Source: Mercurialis annua (lineage: Eukaryota > Streptophyta > Magnoliopsida > Malpighiales > Euphorbiaceae). From it: 64,000 nt of DNA. The stretch is from NCBI RefSeq assembly GCF_937616625.2, contig NC_065570.1, positions 6,396,001 to 6,460,000 of the forward strand, in the 5' to 3' direction. Both the position numbers and the translations under genes were made by a program. This document shows, one piece after another, positions 43,443 to 54,041 of the stretch. Below the pieces are notes generated by a model that worked only from the letters and a program-made list of their open reading frames with translations, was not told the origin of the DNA and ran no database searches. Numbering within the stretch: position 1 is the stretch's first letter; each line of letters starts with the position of its first letter.

Positions 43443-46400
43443 TATAAAATTGAATGCTGAACTGTTATAATATGAAATCAGTAATCTTCTTATTCTGTCC
43501 TTAATAGTTTCTTTTTTTTTCCTGTTCTCAAAGTTGGATAATTTATTTTAATCCTCTAACTGTGTGTTTCAATTAACTGTGTCATCTTCTCTTGAGAGAA
43601 AAGAATCATGTTTTGATGATGAGAAGGTGTTAAGATGGTTTTATTTCAAAATTGTATGGAGTTCTTCAGCATGATATAACTGTCTCTCTTACTATCTTTT
43701 ACAGATTCTTTTGAGTCACATAAGAGGTTCACATATGTAGATATGTCTAAGATAACCCTTCTTCCAGTCACTTACCAAAGTGAGGTGATTTATTTTATTC
43801 TTCCAAGTGTGCATTTCCATTAAGTCTGTCAAGAAAGTACAACATATCTGTGAACTAGCCTTTATCTTCCATATCCTTTTCCTTTTACTAGTTCATGAAA
43901 AATTATTTCATTGAGGTATTCTATTTTAAGTCTTTTTTTAATAACCTGTATAGATAACTTCACTGTGGCTTCCTCTGTTTACCTTCTTTGAAACTTCTTT
44001 AAGGTTGTTTTCCTTTTTGGCTTCCAAATTTTGTATGGAATTTAGCAATTCTTTTGTTTGTTTCTTACAGCATTTGGTATATTTTACAACCTTTCATTTT
44101 GTGGGAAGTAGACTTAACATTGGATAGGTTTTTACATGAGGATATTATTTTACAGATCTCCATCATCGTTTCTTTTAGATCAGTCATCTTGGCCATGTAA
44201 AAGGTTGCATATTGTTTGTGCATCACTGTATCCATGTTTTTTTCTTCATCAATCCATTTTCTGTATATGATGCCACAATGGCATTTCACAATCATTTCGG
44301 GAGATGGCTTTTTTTAATTGTTATTCGGTCTTCTTTTTTAAATCTAGCACCTTTCAATTGGATCATGCTCTATGATCAAGGACCTAATGGTTGCTTTGTT
44401 TATATGAGTGTTCAACTGCTGGTTGCATGATAAATATAAAAGTAAAAGCATATTGTGTGATTTCCTTCTCTTCCTTGGCCTCTTTTATTTCATCTTGGGT
44501 ATTTAAGATGAAAATTTGGAACTTTTGATTATACTAATTTTCTTTAGTTTTCTTTATATATGGAATTTAAATCATTGGTTCTTCATGCAGGTTAAGCTTG
44601 TAAAGTGTCTGATACAGAACATTGTAGTAGATATATCCTTCAATCAGTTATGAGGGCTTTCTACTTTATGCTTTCTCGAGCAGGTACCAGTAAAAATCAA
44701 TATGTTAGATGATGCCAAATTTCAGTAATTATCAGAATGGTTCGCTCAATTATGCTTGGATACGTCTATTTTATCATTCTTGACCATATTCATATGTTTA
44801 GAGAACAATGAACTTCATCATAGTCAGGTTTGATAAAATATGCAGATTCTGTTTGGGTTCGAATTGCAGAAAGAAGTTTGAATAATGATAGAGTACTGGT
44901 GTCATGTTATCCTTCTACAGTTTTTCACTTCTCTCATGATGATTTTTTGTAGGTTGATCGCCTAATTGGAAAAGATCACCTTTTCAAACGCAGTATTATA
45001 CTGATCAAGGCTTGGTGCTACTATGAAAGCCGTCTTCTTGGTGCTCATCATGGCTTGATTTCTACATATGCTTTGGAAACTTTGGTTTTATATATTTTCC
45101 ATCTCTTCAATTCATCATTAGATGGCCCTTTAGCTGTGAGTCTTGTGTTAAATTTGTGTTTTTTTAATGCACTAATCTCGGTTGTGAATTTAACTTATTT
45201 ATCTTGGAATGAGATAGGTTCTCTACAAATTTCTGGATTACTTTAGCAAATTTGATTGGGACAACTATTGCATCAGTTTGAATGGTCCAGTCCGAATATC
45301 CTCGATGCCAGAAGTTGTGGGTGAGCAGTTTCACATTTAATCCCTGTATATTGGTGTTCATTGTGCTACATAGAAACTCTTATCTTTTTCATCCTTTTTG
45401 CAGTTGAGACACCTGAAAATGGCAGATGTGATCTATTGCTTACTAATGATTTTCTCAAGGACTGCGTGGATAAGTTCTCAGTATATGCTAGAGGGTTAGA
45501 GACAAACTCACGGGCATTTCCCCCCAAGCATCTTAATATTGTTGATCCACTGAAAGAAAATATTAATCTTGGCCGAAGTGTGAGCAAAGGTGCACCCACT
45601 TTCCTTTTACTTAGGTGGATCCCTCTTCTTTTACTTTTCTACCATGCAAGAACTATGAGATACGTATTGACTATTGAGTTAAGGATACGCGAACACATCT
45701 TAAAAAAAAACTCAAAATTGTATAGAACATATCTTGCGATCTAAATTAAAATAATGAGAACCACTTCTACATTTTAAAGCTATTGTCTCCATCCACATCC
45801 TTCATGACTTTGCCAATGCAGTACATCCTGCATCTTTATATCTTACCATTGCAATATGAATCCATGAAAATAGTAAAAAAAACATTAGTAGACACTGGGG
45901 AGTTTTCTCTTACTCAGACTGTACTAGCATATGATTCACTGATCCCTCACCTGTTTGCAAAGAAAATAATACTAAGCATTTCCTGCTGATCATCTTGTTT
46001 ATTCTTGCATTAATCCCAACAAGTTACCCATGCAAAATGTTGGAATTTCTCTAATACAATTTTAAACTAGCCTCCAAGGAATGGGAAGTTATTCTTACCT
46101 TTCTTTTCGACTCTTAAAAGATCTTCATAAAACCTCCCTTATATCTAAAAATAACATCCATTATTAGTGTGCAAGAGGAGAATTTTGTCAATAATTCATT
46201 GGAAAATCAATTAAGAATCGCAGCCCATCTGAAAAAAGAAAGCAATGAAGTCATTGGACTTGTAGCTTTACGGTGAGTGCTCGTTTAGTGCAACAGTTAA
46301 ATCCGACATACTCCATTCCTTTAAATAATTGAATCACCAAGCAAGCAGGTCAGAGTCTCAAATATCATTGGCCCGATTTGTTGAGTGATTAGAGTTATGA

Positions 46401-47087
46401 AGCTGTATTTGATTTGAAGACTCCACATCTATTGACAAATTATTCCTTGTTATTATATCTAAAAATTCTAGAAAGACCATATTTAATAGGTTACGCTACT
46501 ATCTAATTCAAAGTTATATATTTTTATTTTTCTTACTTCCACCATCCCCATTCATAAATTCTAGTTGCCTGTAGGTCATCGACTTTACGCCACAACCTTT
46601 ATTTATGGCCCAAACTTTAGAAATATCCTATCACTGCCAAAGCCTTAATAAGTTGGGAGTCGGGACTGTCACTTTAATTAAAAGCATGCTGATGTGTAAC
46701 ACTAGTTTATTTTAAATTGTCAAAAATCTTTTTTATACTTCTGTTGCTTTTTCCTCCCACCTGAAAAGATGTTAGTCAAGGCTTATTGTATGTTTAACCT
46801 GCTAATCTAAATTCCTAGGGCAAGATTGAAGGCCCCTGTTATGCTGTTCCAGGTTGTCTGGAACATCTGGAGTATGGCATAATCTAAATGCTACATCGAC
46901 ACATGTAAAATGTTGAAATCTATCCTTTATAGCCTGAAATTGTTCAAAGGATGAGAATCGAAATTGCATGAAAGTTTTAATGACAATTTTCCTTCTACTT
47001 TGTATGTAATTTTTACCGTATAAGGAGTGCTTTCATATATGGGGCTAGAAAGCTTGGGTGCATTCTTTCTCAGCTAGAAGAAAACAT

Positions 47088-47821
47088 TGTTAGATAATGC
47101 AAACAATTATACGAGTCACGAATTATGCCAAATATTATTACAGTAGAAAAATTCCCAGGAAAGATTGGAGGGTCACGAGCGGACCACTTAAATACCAACC
47201 TCCTTAGACAGAATTTTAACTATATGTAATTAATCGCATAATACGACTTGCTATATTTTGCATTAACAAGACATCATTAACGTAAACTCTAAGGATCTTT
47301 AAAACTAAATAATTTCATAATACTGTAAATAAATATTGATAGAAAACTTACTTGAATTTCCAAGAGAAATTCCGCTTGAAGCCATTAACGAGAAATTGAT
47401 TTCTCTCCCTTAACCCTTTAATTTCTTAATCACACTCTTTAGATGGAGTTAGAGATGTGTTTTGGTGTAGTAGAGAGAGGACCAATTTCCATTCTATTTA
47501 TAGACATTTTAATTCAATCCGGTACGTCCATCACATAACCAAATCAACGGATGAGATTAATCCACATAATATTAATTTTTATTAATTTAATTGGACCACA
47601 ATTATGTGTTAAGATGTGGGTTAATTATATAACACCTATATACATTATGTGTCAAATATACATTGTATATTTGACACCTTGATCATAATGTGTCAATAAT
47701 ACATTATATACTTGACACTTAATCAATGATGTGTCAAGTTATATAATGATGTTTTAACACCTTAATTAATATGTATATTTGTGTTAACTTAATCACACTA
47801 ACACTTAATTATTTTCTAACA
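47088..47821 (-). repeat. 3' LTR of the defective Copia element
   Basis: 734 bp, one visible difference from 52580-53313. It holds short repeats of TGTGTCAA(A/G)TATACATT type near 47650-47760. Confidence 0.92.
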
Positions 47822-47899
47822 TTCTCCCACTTGATCCGATTAAAATTAATAAAAATCTTATCGTATTCATAATGATTAATCTCTTTATGATTTCATCAT

Positions 47900-50800
47900 A
47901 ATATATAATATGAAAATCGTTCAGTGTGAGTTATGGCGGTTATGTCCTATTTAGTCGAACACTTCCTTCCATATACTACAACACTTATAATTTGTCATAT
48001 CATATCGATACTTAAATACATTCAAAATGTCATAATGGTCCACGATAATGTCAATTAATGACTTTCCTGTTTATCGTTTAAATCATAAGCGTATACTAAC
48101 ATAAGAAACAGGAAATCGTAAATGTATATCAGAAACACATAATAGAGCTCAGAGTGTTATCACATAATCAATCATCATCATCATCATCATCATCATCATT
48201 ATTACAACCAAAATTTATCCTTAGGATATGTTTCTCAAACAATTCTGGTTGTAAGCCTTTAAAGGATCCGCATTCATAAGAACAGTACTAATGTACTGAA
48301 TAAACACTCTTTGTTTCTGAATCTTCTCTATAACAATAAAATACCTTAATTCCATATGATTGGTACCTTTCATATATTTGTCATTTTTTAGAGAAGAACA
48401 TTATTGTGGAATCAATAATTTTCAGCGGCTTGGTAATGGCGTCGACAACCCCAAGTCCTGAAATAAAATTCCACATCCATAATGCATGATTTGTAACTTC
48501 AAAACATGCTATAAATTTTGCTTTCACAATGGATGAAGCAATGATAGTTTGTTTTACAATTTTCCACGATAGTGATGTTTCTGTTAACAGAAACACATAA
48601 CCAAATGTGGACATTCTACTATCAATGTATCTACCAAAATCTGAATCTTAATATCCAATCAGCTTTAGTTCATTGGATCTCTTATATGTGAGCATATAAT
48701 TCTTTAGTTTTAGACAATATACCCAATCATTATCAATTAACATACAAAATCAAAAATATAAACTTACTCCCACTAATCTTTTGATATATGCATCAATTAA
48801 GATCATTTTATTTTTAAATCAAAAGATGTACTAATGGTATTAAACTTAATATACCATTATTGTGAAACTTATTTAAGTTTATATATTGATTTTTAAACTT
48901 TTTGATTGATTTGATTCATTCCACACACTTTTTGACTTTCACATTCCATGGAAAAACCTTTGGGTTGATCAATGTAAACTTCCTCCTCTAAATGGCCATT
49001 TATAAAGATTATTTTCACATTCATGATGTAAACTCCAAGTCATAAGGAGCTACTAGTGGAATAATCTTTCTTTGTGACGGAAGATAATTCTCTTTATAAT
49101 CAATGCTAATTTTTAAGTATAATCTTTAGCAACAAGTTTGACTTTATATCTTTTATTATTGCCTTCGTGTCGTGCTTTGTCTTAAAGACACATTTATATC
49201 CGACTCTTTTACAATTTGGTGGCAATTTTAAAAGATCCCAAACAATATTTGCTTCATAGATTTCAACCCATCTTTCATAGCATTGATTCATTAATCATAT
49301 TTAACACTATTAATGGCTTGTGAGTATGAAACCGGATCATCATTAATTTCCACATCTGACTCTTGCAAATATACCACGTAATCATTTGAAATAGCTGATC
49401 TCCTTTCCCTTTGAAATCTTCTTACTGCTATGTCTTGTGGTTCATTTACATTAATCATATGTGAGTTAGTTGTTTGATGGGATGGTTCTTCATCCGAGAA
49501 TGTTGTTCAATGTTATTATCATATCTTTTGACATTTAGGAACAACATCCAACAAAGTAATGGATCAAGGAATATTCATATGTAATGAAACATTTACCTTA
49601 ATTTCCTTTATCTCCATACTTTGTTTTTCATTACTCCCACTAACATCACCATTCTCAAAAAATTTCATTTTCGGTTTCAATAATTCTCATATTATATTTT
49701 AAATAGTAAAATATGTACCCTTTAGATTTCTCTAGGTAACTAATAAAGCAACCTCTAACAATTCGAGAATCTAACTTTCTTTCATGTGGATTATAAATTC
49801 TTGCTTCCGCTGGACAACCCCAAACATGCAGGTGTTGCAAACTAGGTTTCCTTTCAGTCCACAATTCAAAAGAAGTCTTTTGAACTGCCTTACTAGGAAT
49901 CCTATTTAATAAATATGTTGCGGTTTTAAGTGCATACATCCACAATAATTTGGGTAAAGAGGAATTACTCATCATACTCCTAACCATATCCATTTAAAAT
50001 CTGATTATTGCCTTTCTGCAACACCATTTTGTTGAGGTGTGCCTAACATAGTGTATTATGCACATATGTAATAACTTTCGAGGAATTTTAAAAATGGACC
50101 AAGACACTTTCCAGACTCATTTTATTTTCTATAATATTCACCACTTCTTTTATATCTTATATTTTTCATCTTTTTATCTAATTGTCTCTCAATCTTTCTT
50201 TATGTATGCCTAAATAGCATTACTGATTGAGATTTTTCATGAAGCAAACAAATTTACCATAATGTACATCAATAAAAGTGATAAAATATATTTCTTCATT
50301 AATAGTCGGAGTGTCAGTATTAGTGCGTGTATAATTTTAAGAAGCTGAGTGCTTCTTATGACTCTTTTATTGAAATATTTGGTTTGCTTAATTTTAATGC
50401 AACCCACACATATTTCAAGATCAATAAAATTCAAATTTGAATATATGATCCAAACGTTTATGTCACAAATAAGCAGAATTCTTCATTCATTATGCTACTT
50501 GTAAGTCCAATACTGCTGTTTATAATGAGCAAGGATTCATCAACAATACCATCAAATTTTAGTTTGTATAGATCATTAATAAGAAAATTAGAATTTAATA
50601 AATCTAAAATTCTTCAACAAACTAAAATTATTAGATCGAAATTTGCCATTAAAACTACAAACGTCTAATGTAGAAACAAAATTAGGTTTCCACTGATTGA
50701 ATGTACATAATTGGTCTCCGATAAGTCTAATTGATAGTCATTATTCAAGTTTAGACAATGAGTCCCAATTTATTCAATCGACGTCTTTATGCAACTTTTT

Positions 50801-51800
50801 ATAAATAGAAAGTCACTAATTGAGTTTGTAGTTTGGATTGTAATAAATCCTTACATCATATTAGCCACATGAGTAGTAGCACCAGAATCAAGCCAGCAAG
50901 TATTATTAGGAACTGCAGTTAAGTTTGATTCGAAAACCGGAGAAGCATAATGAAAGATACCTTTCTTTTCGAACCAAGCTTTGCGTTTTAAGCAATCTTT
51001 CTGATAGTGTCATTCTTTCTTGCAGAAATGACATCTATCATTCTTTCGTTCCTTTTCTTCGGCCTGAGAAACATTAGACGGCCTTTTGATTTTCTTAAAC
51101 TCTTTGGCTTTAACTTTCATTCTTTTTTTTTTAGCTCCTTGACCCACAAGATTGACCATGTGATTCCTTTAAGTTTTTAATCTCGTTTCCTCCTGAACAA
51201 GTCTTTCGGCCAATTCATTAATATCCCACTTATCTTTTATAGTGTTATAATTAATTTGAAATGGCCCATATTCAGGAGAAAGTGAGTTTAACATAAATTG
51301 TCATTTAAAAAGGAATTTTCACGGTCAATCTCAAGGACTTAAGTGTTACAGCAATACTAATTATCTCGATGGTGTGATCTTTCATACTCTTTGACCCATC
51401 ATACTTTATGATCATAAACTTTTCTATTAATGTACCATCGAGAGACTTAAAAGCAGAACGAAATCATTCTTGCACTAATGCTAGAAATTCTTTAGCAATT
51501 TTTGTTTGTGGAATAGTAGACTTAACGTTGTTGGCAATTGTCATTCAAAAAAAAACTTTAAGCATAATCTATTACTGCGTTCTCATGCCTTAAGGTATAA
51601 CTTCTTAACCTTACTACTTAAATCAATAATAGTAGCGGGTTTAACTTCCAATAATGCTAAGTTGAGATCCATGGAGTTTAAATGGAAATCAACTTGCTTA
51701 AGTAATTATCCAGAGAAGTTTGTACCATTAATGACAATAATAGATGATGCATGTGAATGAATTGCAACAATCGAATTTCTAACATAAAGCTCACAATTAA
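47900..51800 (-). pseudogene. Degraded Copia gag-pol
   Basis: Pieces in element order (right to left): a gag zinc knuckle C-H-F-C-K-K-E-W-H-Y-Q-K-D-C (50992-51033), protease D-S-G-A-T-T-H-V-A-N (about 50861-50897), an integrase C-terminal part with L-H-V-W-G-C-P-A-E-A-R-I-Y (49655-49993), the RT start near 49106-49291, and RNase H with S-W-K-I-V-K-Q-T (48381-48720). Stops and frameshifts separate them. Most of the RT is missing between about 48750 and 48960, and the frame after L-Y-V lacks the catalytic D-D. No complete enzyme can be made. Confidence 0.88.
48171..48199. repeat. ATC microsatellite
   Basis: About ten ATC/TCA triplets in a row inside the Copia 3' internal region. Confidence 0.9.
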
Positions 51801-52141
51801 TATAGATTCAGTAAAAAAAAAAAATTCATAAAGTAGTTCTTCTTTGGGTAGATACTACACCATACTTTAAATTATATATATTCATAAAATAGGTCTCCTT
51901 TGGGTAGACACTACAACATACATTAAATACCATATATATAAACATAATGGATATTTATCACATTTTAATTAAATATATTTACCATCTTTGGATAATTAAA
52001 TATATTTAACCGCAATAATAATATATCCCAATATTGTTCAACAATCATAAAATAATAATTTATCTTTGGATAAATTCTTAACTTTTATCGATTATCAAAC
52101 ATTATATATTATTATGGTATTTTCATCATTATAATACATTA

Positions 52142-52385
52142 TAGTTTAAGTTACTTTGGTAACTTTAAACTATACATGTAAAGTTCATTTTAGTTTAAGT
52201 TACTTTGGTAACTTTAAACTATACATGTAAAGTTCATTTTAGTTTAAGTTACTTTGGTAACTTTAAACTATATACGTAAAATTCATTCTAGTTTAAGTTA
52301 TTTTGATAACTTTAAACTATATACGTAAAATTCATTCTAGTTTAAGTTACTTTGTGAACTTTAAACTATAACAATTGATACATTT
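52142..52385. repeat. 49-bp tandem repeat with a palindromic core, five copies
   Basis: Units start at 52142, 52191, 52240, 52289 and 52338. Each carries TAGTTTAAGTTACTTTGG followed by TAACTTTAAACTA, which pair as a stem, and a spacer such as TACATGTAAAGTTCATT. The array is in the leader of the defective Copia, between the primer site and gag. Confidence 0.9.
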
Positions 52386-52567
52386 ATTTACATATAGAAC
52401 ACATGTAAATTATAATTTCATTATTCTCATCATAAACCAAAAATTAAATTAAATTACTATCATGAACTTTATGTTTTATATGTAAATTCAACCATAAATT
52501 CATAAACCTATCAATTATATGTAAATCTATTATGTACAGAAATTATTTAGTTTTTTCAACCATGCGC

Positions 52568-52579
52568 TCTGATACCACT
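52568..52579 (-). promoter_or_regulatory. Primer-binding site, initiator tRNA-Met type
   Basis: On the minus strand the 5' LTR is followed by AAGTGGTATCAGAGC. TGGTATCAGAGC is the classical Copia primer site complementary to initiator tRNA-Met. It is intact, as cis-mobilisation would need. Confidence 0.9.
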
Positions 52580-53313
52580 TGTTAGATAATGCAAACAATT
52601 ATACGAGTCACGAATTATGCCAAATATTATTACAGTAGAAAAATTCCCAGGAAAGATTGGAGGGTCACGAGCGGACCACTTAAATACCAACCTCCTTAGA
52701 CAGAATTTTAACTATATGTAATTAATCGCATAATACGACTTGCTATATTTTGCATTAACAAGACATCATTAACGTAAACTCTAAGGATCTTTAAAACTAA
52801 ATAATTTCATAATACTGTAAATAAATATTGATAGAAAACTTACTTGAATTTCCAAGAGAAATTCCGCTTGAAGCCATTAACGAGAAATTGATTTCTCTCC
52901 CTTAACCCTTTAATTTCTTAATCACACTCTTTAGATGGAGTTAGAGATGTGTTTTGGTGTAGTAGAGAGAGGACCAATTTCCATTCTATTTATAGACATT
53001 TTAATTCAATCCGGTACGTCCATCACATAACCAAATCAACGGATGAGATTAATCCACATAATATTAATTTTTATTAATTTAATTGGACCACAATTATGTG
53101 TCAAGATGTGGGTTAATTATATAACACCTATATACATTATGTGTCAAATATACATTGTATATTTGACACCTTGATCATAATGTGTCAATAATACATTATA
53201 TACTTGACACTTAATCAATGATGTGTCAAGTTATATAATGATGTTTTAACACCTTAATTAATATGTATATTTGTGTTAACTTAATCACACTAACACTTAA
53301 TTATTTTCTAACA
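52580..53313 (-). repeat. 5' LTR of the defective Copia element
   Basis: 734 bp, partner of 47088-47821, with TTTATAGAC and TATTTATAGACATT promoter-like sequence on the plus strand near 52990. On the element strand, candidate TATA motifs are less clear. Confidence 0.92.
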
Positions 53314-53552
53314 AACATTGCTAATGAACTCTCTAAATTTTTCTCGAACACTTTACATAGACATGGAAGCGGACAGAGACCTGATGTTCAAGACTCTGCA
53401 CCTACTGATGGACAGCCTTGGTTGAATGTTATGTTGTCATTAGCGGGTGAAGATTCATATCAAGAAGATCAAGCAATCTGTGAAACAAAAACTTCTGATT
53501 GTAGTGGCGTAAGATTTGATCACGAGCAACCTTTGCATGGAGGTGATGCTAA

Positions 53553-53820
53553 GGGTTTTTGACAAAAAAGTGCCCCTCCCAAATTAATATATCTGGTTTT
53601 GTGCCCCAGAACACAAAAATTACATTTTTGTGCCTGGGGCCCACGCTGCCCGCAAACAGCCATTGCGGGCAGAAAACTGGCCCGCAATGGCTGTTTGCGG
53701 GCCACTTAATCCAGCTGATTAACAGCTGGATTAAGTGCTTAAGCAGCCCGCAATGGCTAATTGCGGGCTGCTTAAGCAGCCAATGATTGGGGAGATTCTC
53801 TCCCCAATCATTGGCAGCAG
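53553..53820. repeat. Left terminal inverted repeat with four consecutive hairpins
   Basis: After the outer repeat come four near-perfect stems. First, GCCCGCAAACAGCCATTGC against GCAATGGCTGTTTGCGGGC (about 53648-53702). Second, CTTAATCCAGCTG against CAGCTGGATTAAG (about 53705-53735). Third, GCTTAAGCAGCCCGCAATGG against its inverse (about 53737-53780). Fourth, CCAATGATTGGGGAGA against TCTCCCCAATCATTGG (about 53781-53815). The right end has only the first type. Confidence 0.9.
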
Positions 53821-54041
53821 AATTTAAAAAAAAAACAAATTATTTTATTTTTAATTTTTAAAAAAAAATTCACAACTAAAAATTGAAATATTATAAATAA
53901 AAATTATCTACAATTTCGATATTTAAAAGGAATCGAGCGTCTTTCCGAGTAATATTTAAGCGATAAAAATAAATTAATAAAGAAATTATACATAAATAAA
54001 TTAATAATGCAAAAATAAAAAATTGTACAAAAATAACAAAA

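Larger units (their letters stand above)
47088..53313 (-). mobile_element. Ty1/Copia element with near-identical LTRs and a ruined coding region
   Basis: Two 734-bp LTRs (47088-47821 and 52580-53313) run TG...CA. The target duplication AACAT lies at 47083-47087 and 53314-53318. By eye they differ at one site (47610 T, 53102 C). The element reads on the minus strand: primer site next to the LTR at 52580, purine tract (AGTGGGAGAAT) next to the LTR at 47821. It lies in a coding exon of the nucleotidyltransferase gene. The internal 4.8 kb holds only broken gag-pol, so movement must have depended on enzymes made elsewhere. Confidence 0.93.

Noticed and set aside
45361..45744. ORF of 127 codons
   Set aside because: It is the 45404-45589 exon of the nucleotidyltransferase remnant extended by reading into both introns.
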